Assembly (NCBI GenBank): GCA_001179505.1 | Contig: CDMY01001000.1 | Location: 163,605-227,604, forward strand | From: Vitrella brassicaformis | Lineage: Eukaryota; Sar; Vitrellaceae | Direction: 5' to 3' | Length of the DNA stretch: 64,000 bases | Shown: piece after piece, positions 1 through 10,854 of the stretch | Layout: every line of letters starts with the position of its first letter | Numbering within the stretch: position 1 is the stretch's first letter | Notes under the pieces: generated by a model | Database searches by the model: none | Seen by the model: only the letters and a program-made list of their open reading frames with translations | Told to the model about the DNA's origin: nothing | Position numbers and translations under genes: made by a program

Positions 1-1578
1 AATTCCTCATCACCGAACGGTACGCACCCCCCCCACACACACATGTCCCTCCATCCCTCCGTTGTTTGTGCAGATCGTACCTCGATCCGAGTGACATGCT
101 CAAGACGCTTCCCGTGTTTTACGCCATCGGGCGGCAACAGGACGCCACTGAGGCCGGCAGATACATATTCGAGGCTCTTGGCGGACACGCAAAGGTACCG
201 TTCTCCCCTTTCAGAGGCGTGTTTGGTGGTCGGGTGGTCACCAAGACAAAGTGCAAGGAGTGCGGCAGGATCAGCGAGAGGCCTGAGAAGATATATGACC
301 TCGGACTAGCCGTCCCAACCGAAAAGGCATACAAGAAAATGTCGGAGAAAGGTGATCAGTACACACACACACACACACACACAGATGTACAGCGCAGTCT
401 CCTGTCTCTCTGTCTCTCTGTCTCTCTGTCTCTCTGTTTGTGCGTCTGTGTGGCTGTATTTGTGTGACAAACAGGTCGCAAGCGTCTGTCGGTGCAGAAG
501 TTGTTGGAGGACTGCATGAGAGTGGAGGAAATGAGTGGCAACAACGCCTATGCGTGCAGCAAGTGCCTCAAGAAGCAGCCGGCCACCAAGTGGCTGGAGA
601 TTCTCCACCCGCCCAAACACCTCTTCCTCTGCCTCAACCGCTTTGCCTGGGACAGGACCGACGGCCGCTCGAAGAAGCAGAAGACACCCGTCTTCATCGA
701 CAAGACACTTGTCCTTAATGACGGATTCCTCTACGACCTGTACGCCACCATCATCCACACGGTAAGTGACTGGACACACACAAACACACAGACAGAGTGA
801 GTGCATCGTGTGTGTGATTGTCTGTCTACAGGGGCCGACCTCCACCTCAGGCCACTACTACACGATTGGCCGCCGGTCGGAGGGCAGCGCACAGCGCCAC
901 AACGAGTGGTACTGCTTCGACGACTCGCGAGTCACGCCCGTCCCTCACACCGTCATCGACAAGATCGCTTCGTCCACTGAGAAAGACGACAGGCCATATG
1001 TACTCTTCTACAGGTACGCACACTGCGAAAACACACAGAATGCACCATGGATGGATGTGACGTGACCGGCGCACTGTGCAGATGCCGAACGGCGTCCGTG
1101 TCTCCCGTGCCTGCAATTCCTCGGGGCCTCTACGACAAGGCAAGGGCCAAGGAGGAGGCAGCAATCAAGGAGATGACCGAGGCCGGCCGGCAGCAGCATG
1201 AGAAGGAGAAGCACGACAGGACTGAGGAGGCCAAGAAGGTAAGAGACGCCTTCTGCATCCATGTCGTCTGCGGATGACTGTGTGTGCTTGTGATCTGCAG
1301 CTCCGCCTCTCGCAAGAACAAGCGAGCGACGCCGAGCCTTCTCAAAGCCTCGACAACCCCCACGACATCGAAGACCGCGTGTACGAAGCCGCCATCCGAC
1401 AGGCCATGCGGCGGGAGGCCATGCGGCGAGCGGACGTACCGCATGAGGGGCCGCTGAAGGGCTCGGTGGACTTTACCATCAACTACATGACAAGGGTGAC
1501 TGAGTGGCTGGAGGATGAAGGCATGCATGGTCATCTCTCTCCTTTCTGCGTTCGTGTGTTTGTGTGTTTGTGTATTTC

Positions 1579-1609
<31 letters not shown>

Positions 1610-2129
1610 GCGTTGGATACCCTCCAGCCGGGGCAGAATTTGTATATTGTGGGGTCCATCGAGGAACTTGGGGAGTGGGACCCGGCCCGGGCCGCCCCAA
1701 TGAGGTGGACCCCGGGCCACAACTGGACGTGCTGCCTCGACCTCCCGCAAGGGCGTAAGAGACACAGAAGACCACAGGAAGAGAGAGAGAGAGAGAGAGA
1801 TGTCTCCTCCTGTGCCGCGCCTGTCCATGTTCGTGTATGTGTGTGTGTTTTTTTCCATTTGTGTGTCTGTGCCGTCGATCCAGCCATTGAATACAAGTTT
1901 CTCGTCAAGGAGGGGGACGGGGTGGAGTGGGAGTTTGGGGGGAACCACAAGGTGGGCAGACAAGAGCAAGACGGACCACACACACACATACACAGACACA
2001 TGGAGATTGAGACACGACCTCTTTCGTTGGTGTGTCTTCTTTGGTTGGTGAATGCAATGACTGCAGCTGGATGTCTTGGAGGAGGAAGACACAGAGCTGT
2101 TGGATTGGTGGGGGCAGGGCGGGGGCTGA
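1..2129 (+). CDS. Ubiquitin-specific protease (C-terminal part) fused to a CBM20 starch-binding domain; 5' end outside window
   Basis: Exons read at about 1-19, 74-351, 475-761, 832-1013, 1082-1238, 1301-1495, 1628-1754, 1884-1951 and 2067-2129, all in phase. The early exons match the second half of a USP (peptidase C19) catalytic domain: a CKECG zinc-knuckle pair, then KLLEDCM, a second CSKC pair, and the His box GHYYTIGR followed by NEWYCFDDSRV. The Cys box lies left of the window. A charged helical linker (about 1130-1480) follows, then a CBM20 fold: GSVDFTINY, GQNLYIVGSIEELGEWDP, the WTPGHNW aromatic site and PIEYKFLVKEGDG...WEFGGNHK. The USP removes ubiquitin from targets; CBM20 binds starch or glycogen. 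The join is supported by uninterrupted phase across all introns. The last exon is less certain: it ends at TGA 2127-2129 in a purine-rich stretch, and further exons to about 2520 are possible. Confidence 0.82.
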
Positions 2130-3411
2130 GGGAGGAGAGGGGAGGGGAGGGGAGGGGGAGAGGGAGAGGGAGGAGGGCCCCTTCTCGACGCCGTCCGAGG
2201 TCGACCTGACGCTGCTGCCAGCCCGACATCGCGGCACCGGCATACGTGACCCTCTCAACCGAGCCGCGGCCGCATACCCCGCTTCCCACGCGAGCACCAA
2301 GGTGGTCTCCAAGTCCGTCCAAGGCAAGGCTCCGTTCCACCCTCACTCATCCGCCACCCCCTCACCCAGAACAACCAGCAGCAGGACTCCGCCTACAAGC
2401 CAAGAGAGAAGCCGCCCTGCCGCACATCGACCGCCGGCGCCATCGCGTCCTCTCCCGCAGCGCCGCATACAAGACGTCCGGCTGGCTGGCCATCTCTCTC
2501 TCTCTGCTTGTCTTCCTCGCTGACTGACTGACTGACTTTGTGCTTTTCTGTCTTTCTTTGCCTTGTGTTGTCAAGTTAGTGGCTGGCTATAGCTATTCGG
2601 TCTGTGTCTGTCGAGTGGATGCAGCCAGCGTTACACGACTGTTCGGCTGCTCTATGTCTGCCCCCATCTCTCTTGATCTCTCTCTCTGGCTGCCCGATAC
2701 TGTGTGTCTGTCTGTCTGTCTGTCTGTCAGAGTGTGTGTCTATCTGTGTGTGGTCTGTCTTGCCGCGTGGGAGTGTGTGCGTTGCGGTGAATGAATTCCG
2801 ACTGGCTGACTGGCTGGCTTGTGGAAACAAAAGCACTTATCAATACCTCTCTCCCACTCCCCTCGCCTCCCCAAGTCGGCTCAGCCGATTCAGACACTCA
2901 GAGAAAGGTCTTCTGCTGAAAAAGCGTCCCCATTTATCACACACATACACACAAACGTCATACTGACACACAAGGAGGCGCCAAACGACCACAGAATCGA
3001 CACAGGAAGGTTGTCTGCAGTGATGCAGTGATTCACTGAATGTAATGCATTTGTACATCATTGATTGATTGATTCATTGCTTGACTGACAAGCACACACT
3101 CGTGTGACTCGACTGGCGCCACGTCACTGCAGAATGGCAAGGTGATCTCTTCGTTTCATGCAGCCGGCCGATCAAATCCCATTGCAAACTGACTATCGTG
3201 ACACTCATGTGAGAACACAAAACAGTAGCAGTGTGACCATATAGTCACTATGTCCTTCTAACTCGTAAATTCCCTTCCTGTCCGACTCGGCTCTGGGTTG
3301 GTCTCTCGTCCATTTTGAAGAGAGATCTCGGAATCAGTTCTCGCCGCTTTCCAGTCCTCACATATTTCCTGCGTTTTCGCCGCCCATCCCACCACCCACA
3401 CCCACAGCACC
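2130..3411. other. Purine-rich tract and intergenic DNA
   Basis: Positions 2125-2175 are a G/A-rich run on the + strand. Open frames to about 2520 encode low-complexity S/P/R-rich peptide that could be extra 3' exons or 3' UTR of the USP gene. From about 2530 to 3411 I see only short TC, TG and GACT repeats and no supported gene. AT content rises around 2830-3250, as expected for intergenic or promoter DNA before the next gene. Confidence 0.5.
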
Positions 3412-4554
3412 ATGGTGCCGATAGCCGTAGTTTTGGCGCTTTTGGTGGGCCTTTGCGGGACCGTCCAGACGGCCAGTGACCAACCACAGACGGGCGGATG
3501 CATCGGTAGGCGCAGAAAAGCCCTTCACGTCGATGCACGTGTTAATCTGGTGCATTCCTGATCTTTGGTGCGAATGGACGTGTTTGTGTGTTTGTGTGCA
3601 GGGCGGGACGCATCGTGCCCGCTCTCTGAGGGGAAAAGCGCCTTCATCGAGAAACATGGTGGGCCAGATCTCCCAAAACAGCCATTGAAGGGTGGGTGGG
3701 TGGATGGATGGATGGATGTGTGTGTGTGTGATGGCTGTGATGGCTGCAGGTGGGTCTGTGTCGGCCGCCTCCCTGCAGACGGCACTTGGCGAGGCCAAGC
3801 GCATCGCCCAGGCCGCACACACGGTGAGCGGCAAGGCCCTCACGGCCGGCGACAAGGCCCTCACGGCGAGCGGCAAGGCCGTCACGGCACTCGATGCACT
3901 AACTACGACCATACTCAAGCAGACAGGACGCCCCGACACAGGTAGGTACACAAATGACACACGGGCGGTCGGGCGGGTACGATGGATGGATGGATGAATG
4001 GATCTCCTGCCTGCCTGCAGCGTCCGCCTCCCTGCAGGGGGGGCGGATCGGTGCGATGTGCGGTGTGGTCTTCAAGCCAGAGATGAAGTCCCATGAAACC
4101 TTGCTACACGACCAACAAGGGTATTATTTCACAGCGATGTCTACGCCATGCATGGCCTGAAGTACGCCTTCTTCTTCGACGTCGGCGGCGGGCCCGGCGG
4201 GCACCTCGCCAGCTGCAGCAAGAATGAAGGGTGTGTGATCGACGAAGTGGAGTTCGAGAACATCCGTGGTTCGGGGCACCCAGCTAATTCTCACGGCCTG
4301 GTGCGTGGGGGCCCATCAGTGTTGGTTGACAAGTTGCGTGCAAGTCTGTCTCTGTGTGTGTGTGTGTGCAGGGGACCTGCCAGGCCACGTGTGGGGACGG
4401 CCAGGTCTATAACTTGGAATTTGGCGGGGGAAAATTCTGCATTCGTCCCGGCACTGTCAGTACCCACGCACCCACACCCACACCCACACACGCACACACA
4501 CAGTTTGTATTGCAGACACTGCAAGCGACCGATCCCCGTTGATGCGTTCCGACC

Positions 4555-4593
<39 letters not shown>

Positions 4594-4749
4594 TGTGTGT
4601 AGATGATTATGCACGTCAATGCAGACGACAAGAGGATCTTCACGGACAAACCTGCCGAGCCCCTGGCTGTCAGCTACGGCTTTCACATGGCTAAGGGCGA
4701 GAAATACATGTACGACATCATATTCCCCGGCCACCAAAGTACCGACTGA
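3412..4749 (+). CDS. Predicted secreted protein, family unknown, with one apparent frame break
   Basis: The ATG at 3412 opens a clean signal peptide (MVPIAVVLALLVGLCG, cut near TASD). Exons: 3412-3505, 3602-3691, 3750-3941, 4021-4300, 4372-4455 and 4603-4749, in phase. Exon 3 holds an alanine-rich amphipathic stretch with near repeats of (S/G)GKALTA. The C-terminal half is cysteine-containing and beta-like (FFFDVGGGPGGH, CQATCGDGQ, FGGGKFCI), with stop TGA at 4747. I do not recognise the family. Within exon 4 the frame changes between about 4115 and 4140: one frame ends at a TGA just after CMA, while the downstream frame (VYAMHGLKYAFFFDV) clearly continues the protein. This is either a 1-2 base sequencing or real indel, or a very small spliced segment. 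Confidence 0.6.
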
Positions 4750-5475
4750 CGGACGCCCACAGATCCCCGCCGGCCATCCCCCCTTGTTTGCACGCCTCTC
4801 CCTTCTATTCTCTCTGTCTGTCTGTGTGTCTGTCTGTCTGTCGATCAGTGTACCAGTAGCACGCGCCACGGCTGAGAAGAACCAGCCAAGGACTGCAACA
4901 CACCACACACCACACTGGCCACCGGATAGCCAAGGGGGTGAGCTCGTCTCTCTGTGTCCGTCCGGCCACTTCTCGCTCTCTTCCTTTCACAGCCTGACTT
5001 ACTGACTTTGTGTTTTCTTTGTCCCTTTCCCTTTGTGAGTCTGCATGTGGTTTAAGGTTAGTGACCTCCTTCCTGCTTTCGAGGAGCTTGGCTGTCTGTG
5101 TGAGTGGGGGTGCTTTGAAGGCACACACACACACACGCACACGCATGGCCGGGGGGGCGAGTTCGTCACCAAAGGACCTGACAGCCCGACACACACAGCG
5201 GACTGCGTGGCATTCAACGAGCCCACGCGTGCACCACCAGCCATTAGGCTTCAATTAAGCACGGCAGCTGCCTCTCGACGCCCTTGCAATGGGAAAAAGC
5301 CTCCAAAGCGAAAGCATTAGGGCTTGGGGTGGAGGGTTTGCGAGCTTAGAGGTGCAGTGGCTCCGCGCTGCTCTCTGCAACCGGCTGATCTCCCCTTGTG
5401 TAAGCCTCTTTGAACACTCTGCAGCACCTACACACCGCTCCGCTTCTCAATTCAAGTGATGCCGCGCTGTTTGTG
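4750..5475. other. Intergenic, simple-repeat rich
   Basis: Contains TC/TG runs (about 4795-4850) and CA runs (about 5120-5145). No exon chain or conserved domain was seen on either strand. It probably holds the 3' UTR of the secreted-protein gene and the promoter of the small membrane-protein gene. Confidence 0.4.
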
Positions 5476-5935
5476 ATGGCGGTATGGTCGTCTGCCGTCG
5501 CCGCCCGTGTGGCGTCTGTCGGTCTCCTGACCCTGGTGCTGCTGGTGCTGGGCGCCGTGAGCTACTGGGTCGTGCACGCAGCGACCTCCACAGACAGCGC
5601 TGCAACTGAGGACACTGGCAGGGATCGAGGCAAGCACAGGCGCACATCTCTGGATGCGTTGTGTCCATCGTGTTTTGAGTGTGTTGTCAGGTGGGCGTGC
5701 TCTTCTTCGTCGTGTGTCTGCGTCTGCTGCCGTGGTCAATGTCAGGGAAGATGGCACAGGTAGGTGGGCAGGCACACAGTCAGAGAAAGAGGGCAGGGCA
5801 GCAGCGGCACTCACTCATCCACTCGCTGTCCGCGCCTGTATCTGTATCTGTATTCGTCAGGTGCTGACACTCCAGTGCGTCGTTTGCAGAAGAGCCCGGG
5901 TGTGCAGATTACTCGGATAGCCAGAAGCAAAAGGT
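5476..5935 (+). CDS. Small predicted membrane protein (tentative, multi-exon)
   Basis: The ATG at 5476 starts MAVWSSAVAARVASVG followed by a strong hydrophobic segment (LLTLVLLVLGAVSYWVV) and a short Ser/Thr/Asp-rich tail (ATSTDSAATEDTG) up to about 5630. Later exons are uncertain. A candidate lies at about 5889-5935 (ADYSDSQKQK, then GTGAGG). An upstream in-frame ATG exists at 5410. No domain is recognised. The call rests on the transmembrane segment and a plausible donor only. Confidence 0.35.
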
Positions 5936-6629
5936 GAGGAGTACAATGGAGGGAGGGCAGAAGTGTGCACTTCAAGCTTCTTATGCGTGTGTTGGCACAC
6001 CCGCAGTGGTCCTGTGTGCCGCCACACACACAGGCAGCAAAGCATCCCTCTCATCTGTCGTGCGCGTGTCTGTGTGTCAGGTTGTGCCCCGTCTTCTCTC
6101 GGCGTGTGGAGCTGTATCGTCGACACACCCACACACCCGGCACAACCATAGATGAAGGTGCCACTGAGCATGTAGAGGCAGAGGTGGAAGATTGAGCGCA
6201 GAGATCCATCTCACATGAGTTGATTGGAGTGCACCTTGGCCGTCCATTCATCCATGCGTGATGCCTGTATGTGCGTGTGTGTGTGTGTGAGTGTGTGCGA
6301 CTGAGTGTCTCTTTTTGCGTGTAGTCCGTTCGTCTGCGCAAAGGGGCCGATGGACGGAGGCAGCGTATTCTGTGCTCCGTGTATATGTGTGTGTGTGCTG
6401 GTTTTCGTCTCAAGTCAGGTCACCCAGGTAGTTCGACCTTATGTAGGTTGCGTGATGTGATACCCTCAGCGAGTGTCGGCAGCTCTGTCTGTCGGTGCCG
6501 AAAAATCCACCTGGTTGGATGTTTTGGCTTTTTGTGCGTTGGCAAGGCGACAGAGATGAAGAGAATCAGATAAATGGACAGACTGAGTGAGTGAGTCTAC
6601 ACATGTGCTGTATTCTTTTCCTCTTGTTC

Positions 6630-6920
6630 CTTTTGTCTGCTGCCGTGTGTGTTGGTTGGCGTGTCGTTTGGTGAAGCGCCGGCACGTCACACACACTGAT
6701 GGGCCGGTGGCTCATTGAGCAACGTGACAAGTGACGGACACGGGGAAGGAGAGCGATGGCGAGATGATGCATGAGCCGTGTTTGGTCCACACGCTTTGGC
6801 GCGGTGTTTGCTGTCTGCTTTGGTCGTACGTCGCCTTCTGCTGCTTGTACACCGAGGGGCATCCCTTCTCGATGAGCGACCGGCAGACACCGATGTGCGA
6901 CCAAAGCAGACAGACAGCAG
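6630..6920. repeat. Dispersed repeat, copy 1 (inverted partner at 18390-18730)
   Basis: On the + strand it contains GCCGGCACGTCACACACACT, GATGGGCCGGTG and GGACACGGGGA in this order. The reverse complement of 18550-18730 carries the same landmarks in the same order with scattered differences, including the TCTGCTGCCGTGTGTGT start. No coding signal lies inside. Its right part is the stem-loop at 6810-6918. Confidence 0.75.
6810..6918. repeat. Imperfect palindrome with ~24-bp arms
   Basis: The left arm 6810-6832 (GCTGTCTGCTTTGGTCG...) is the near reverse complement of 6891-6918 (...CGACCAAAGCAGACAGACAGC), with a loop of about 58 bp. A related but shifted fold (GGTGTCTGCC / GGCAGACACC) is present in the inverted partner near 18437-18510. 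Confidence 0.65.
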
Positions 6921-8157
6921 TGAGTCTGCTGACATGTGGTTGTTCGTCTGCGCGCGGTGGGTGCCATGGGTCACCGACAAAAACAGTGTATGATTAAACG
7001 ACGGTGTAAGTAACTACATTCACGGTAATCATTCTGTTCAGTCGGCCTCCACACAGACATGCAGCTATGTAGAACATATAGAGGCAGACACATGCAGGGG
7101 GTGAGGGATATGATCGATGAGAAGCCCCTCCCCTCCCCTCTCAAACCGCCACGACAGGACGACAGGCCGACCCACACCGATACAAAAGCCACGCACAGCG
7201 CACAGACTCGTCCACTCAGAGCGCGACACACGCACACAAACATTAACGACATGCGATAGCTCCTTAGCTCAGCACCCGAGGCACAAAGTCAGACAGTGTC
7301 AACGAGGGACGAGCCCCAACTGGAGGCCGCCAGACAGACACCCACTGGATGAGAGTCATGACGATGGCATTAAGCCATCGGTGTCATGCCAGGAGTGAAA
7401 CCGTCGTCATGGCAGCTCAACAAAAAATCGTCAGCAGGGCGTGGGAGAGACATGAAGTCTCTCTCGACCAGCAGCACGGCCCACAGGCAGCAGCACCAGC
7501 ACACTCACGGCAGACAGAAAGGGCCACGGGCGGCAGACAGACACACACGCGACAAAGGCAGCGACAACAGACACACACACACACACAGTGAGAGATAAAC
7601 CATCCCGACAACGGCAGGCACAAAGAGGCCCATCAGTGTGTGTGTGTGTGTCTGTGTGTGTGCTGTCTTCGGCTGCGCAGACGTCCATCAGTCTATTGCA
7701 CAAACACAGCACCCACTCGTGTGTCGCCTCCAGCCAGCGACCAAATGACCGGCCCACCCACAAAAACTTCCGTCCACGAAGGCATCTTTGCGCAGCGATC
7801 ATCAAGGCAGACAGACAGACACGCAAAGTCAGACAGAGAGACAGACACGCAAAGTCAGACAGACATTGAGAGAGAGCAACTCTTCCCTCCTCTGCCGACA
7901 CAGCACGACCAACACCATTCAACACACACACACACAGCGAGAGAGACTGTGAGGCAGCCGCACAGACAAAAGTCACTCGCTCATCCACTCATTGCACACA
8001 GACAGACACACAGACAGACAGACAGCCAACACACACACACACACATCGCTCAACGTCGAGGCACTCAGTCAGACAGTCAACGAGTGAGGAGCCCCCGGCC
8101 ACACACATGAATGAGTGTGGCACACACAGCCGCCCCCCGGTGTGTGTGGACTCTTTC

Positions 8158-8357
8158 CTACTCTATGCTGATCAACCGCAGCTGACGGTAGGGGCACCAA
8201 GAGTCGTCTGGCAGTTTGATTTGTCTGACTTCCCCCTCCCGCATCTCCAGAAACGCCCCACGCTGCCACGCACCCCAATCAGACATACGACCCACCCGCC
8301 CACGGACATCGTATGCTTTGACCCGGCCGTCGAAGTCATCCCGCCACCCAATCCAGT
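8158..8357 (-). pseudogene. Truncated FKBP-like cassette, C-terminal two thirds
   Basis: Reading the minus strand, the frame ends with WIGWRDDFDGRVKAYD, MREGEVRQIKLP and YRQLRLISIE then TAG, which is the shared C-terminal part of the FKBP-like family in this window. The expected start (YEVVQEGTGRVPT) is missing. It is replaced at about 8357 by sequence that elsewhere lies downstream of cassettes (GGCGACACACGAGTG type). The conserved 3' element follows at 8071-8157. No upstream exon was found, so this is most likely a dead fragment. Confidence 0.75.
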
Positions 8358-8498
8358 GTCTGTGTGGCTGAGCACTGAACACTCTCGTGTGTCGCCGCCA
8401 GCCAGCCAACCCGGTAGGATAAAGGCAGAACGGCACACAGACATTCCGAGACGCCCTCCCCTCTCAACGCAGCGCGACAGACATCATGAGAATGAACA

Positions 8499-8534
<36 letters not shown>

Positions 8535-8682
8535 CTGTGGGTGGCCGGCCGAACAACACTCTCACTCCTTTGCTCAAAGCCAGAGCACACAGCCACCAAC
8601 TCAGCCAGGCAGCGAAAAAGGAGCTCTCGGCCACACACACAGCCGTCCCCCCGTGTGTGTGTGTGTGTGTGTGCAGTCTCTC

Positions 8683-8775
8683 CTACTCTATGCTGCTCAA
8701 GCGCAGCTGATTGTAGGGGACAACAAATCCGTCTGGCAGTTTGATTCGCCTCACTTCGCCCTCCCTTCGGCCTGA
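8683..8775 (-). pseudogene. FKBP-like cassette remnant, last ~30 codons
   Basis: The minus strand reads RREGEVRRIKLP followed by PYNQLRLSSIE and TAG, the end of the FKBP-like domain. Upstream homology stops at about 8775. A conserved 3' element follows at about 8625-8682. Sequence 8770-8960 reappears at 36705-36880, next to another cassette remnant, so the remnant and its flank were duplicated together. Confidence 0.7.
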
Positions 8776-9016
8776 TAAGAATGCGCCCTTCTTTATGTGT
8801 GCCCACACACCCCTGCCCTTGCACACGCTGGACAATTCACGACACATCCACGCATAGAGAGTCATATGGCTGACAAAAATCACAACGCATTTCCTCTTCG
8901 CCACTCAGATCTCAGACACACAGTCAGCCAGACACCGAGTGAAGAGCCCCCGGCCACACGCATGAGTGTGTGACACACACAGCTGCCCACTACTGTGTGT
9001 GTGTGTGCACTCTCTC

Positions 9017-9418
9017 TTACTCTATGCCGATCAACCGCAGCTGACGGTAGGGGGCACCAACGCCTCAGTTTGATTTGCCTGACTTCCCCCTCCCGCATCG
9101 ACAGGATCGCTTCATCCAACCACTCATTCCGAAAATCAGACACACGATACACCAGCCCACGGTTATCGCAGTTTTTTTTCCTGGCCGTCGAATGCATCAT
9201 TCCACCAAATCCAGTCGATCTCGACGGTGTCGTTGTCTGTGGGCACTCTGCCGGTGCCCTCCTGCACCACCTCATATCGATAGCCATACGATGGCGATGT
9301 GCCAGTCCGGCGGCCGACAGTGCTGCGATTGGCCGGCTGCCGCTGTGACGATGAGGAGCCCTCCTGCCGCTGACGGACTGTGGCACCACCACCATTGCCG
9401 CCGCCAGCCGCTGCTGCG
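9017..9418 (-). pseudogene. FKBP-like cassette with two frameshifts
   Basis: The minus-strand exon starts after a splice acceptor at 9418 with AAAAGGGNGGGATVRQR, then YGYRYEVVQEGTGRVPT and WNDAFDGQE. The frame is lost at the T8 run at 9172-9179, where sister copies have a shorter sequence, and resumes in another frame as NRGLVYRVSDF, EWLDEAILSMREGEVRQIKL. A second shift near 9055-9068 breaks the usual YRQLRLI ending. The stop would be TAA at 9017-9019 instead of the family TAG. It lies directly downstream of the frameshifted BTB copy (9586-10854), so the whole locus appears to be decaying. Confidence 0.8.
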
Positions 9419-9585
9419 CTGCACACAGAGAGCAGACACAACGCCAATCACGAGAGAGAGGTAAGGGCTGCTCACCTCAAGTAGCCTCCCCAGCCAGACG
9501 ATGGCAGTGTGCCGGTCCGAGGCGCCACACTGAGAAGAACGGAACAAAGATGGCCAATTGGTGCATCTGCTGGCCCTGTTGGGCT

Positions 9586-10854
9586 TTACCTGGCCTGTGG
9601 TGTCGGTGTGTCGGTCTTGGCAATGCCGTACATGGCCGCATTGACGTCAAATGGCGCCTGATCCGTCTCGCTAGCCATCGTCAGCACCGCAGCCATGTCG
9701 GCGGGCGAGGCGCCGAGTCGCTTTCTGCGGTAGTAGTCGACCATGCGGCCGATGTGGTCGGGATCGACCACCTCCACCGCCCGGCTGCTGGACCACCTGA
9801 CGGCACACAAACAGTGAGAAGCACATCAGTGTGTGTCGTTGTGTGTTGGTGTGATGGGCTCACAGGTCAAATCGATTGGCCAGTGCGATGTCGCCCATTT
9901 CGTCCACAGTGGACTGAGTGGTCGAGGTGAGCTGTCCGCACACCTCGACCGACCGAATGGCATCGCCGCCACTCAGAGGCAGCAGAAAGGGCTCGACGGC
10001 CTGACACACACAGCCACAACCATCAGACCAACAGACATTTCCCTCTCTCTCTGCTCATAATCATGTCGTCACCTGAATCTCTTTGTCGAGATTGTCGCGT
10101 CGTGTGTTGGCGGCCCGCAGCTGCCGCTCTAGCCGGGCCTTTTCCTTGGCAAAGGCTTTGACGATGGCCTCCATCGCCTTGAGGGCGGCGGCCGCCTCGG
10201 TGCGGCTGTTAGTCAGCGACCCGGTGGGCACTCCATCGGCGCGTGAAGAATCAGCGGCATCCTTGTCGAGAGGCGTCATCATCAGTTTGACCCAGAAGCC
10301 ATGGCGACCTGCAACAGACACACCACACAGGCAGCCAAAGGAAGAATGACGACACAAGGAGACTGTGTCATCGCCTTCATTGCCCTCACCCTTGTCGCGC
10401 TTGGCCACTTCATCGAGCAGATGGCCGACCGACGCCGCCTTGCCGGCGCTGCGAAGGGTCTCCGCATTGAGGATGGCCTTGTGGACGGCCTTGAAGCCTC
10501 CGGGCAGATGTCGACGAACACCCGCTGGCTGTCGTCTTTGACGAGTCGGCCCTCCCAGCAGCCCCCGAAGAGGGCCGCCAGTAGAGTGCCCTCCACTCCC
10601 TCTCCCTGAGTCACGTGCTGCCGCCTGACGCTCATCAGATGGCCGCCCACATTCAGCAGCAAAGTGTCGTCAGGGGAGGCCGCCGAGGGGTCCGATGCGC
10701 CGTGCTGCTGCCTCTCTCGCTGGGCGTCCTCGTCAGCCTGGCGGATCTGTGTGTGCAGCTGGCTGATGGCGTCACCGATGGCCGTCACGGGCACGTGCAG
10801 CTCATTGAGAATCGCATGGGCGCTGAACCGCCGAGCGGCCAACTCGCCCTCCAT
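9586..10854 (-). pseudogene. BTB/T1 (KCTD-like) coiled-coil gene, frameshifted copy
   Basis: Four minus-strand exons match the intact paralogue at 32.7-33.9 kb: about 10854-10390, 10308-10073, 10000-9864 and 9796-9589. Exon 1 holds a BTB/T1 tetramerisation motif (LLLNVGGHLMSVRR, GTLLAALFGGCWEGR, QRVFVDICPEA). One base is missing near 10495 relative to the paralogue, so the frame after ICPEA turns into Arg/Ser-rich nonsense. Exon 2 encodes a coiled coil (KARLERQLRAANTRRDNL). Exon 4 ends in TPTPQAR then TGA. BTB domains often recruit cullin-3. This copy is probably non-functional, unless the missing base is a sequence error. Confidence 0.75.

Larger units (their letters stand above)
6200..8070. 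other. Gene-poor repeat region
   Basis: No exon chain is convincing here. It holds CA/TG and GACA/CAGA microsatellites (7790-8060), a near-palindrome (6810-6918), a stretch repeated inverted at 18.4-18.7 kb (6630-6920), and a stretch (about 7308-7560) repeated directly at 44250-44490. Open frames in this interval are translated dinucleotide repeats. Confidence 0.5.

Noticed and set aside
1130-2092. Long minus-strand open frame opposite the USP/CBM20 gene
   Set aside because: It crosses introns and translates CA/TG repeats (HTHTHTH, VCVCV); the plus-strand exons carry conserved domains.
4115-4130. 14-base intron in the secreted-protein gene
   Set aside because: All other introns here are over 50 bases. 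An indel is more likely; kept only as a finding to check.
7790-8060. Possible CRISPR-like array of CAGACAGACA units
   Set aside because: It is a GACA/CA microsatellite without regular repeat-spacer structure, and the genome is eukaryotic.
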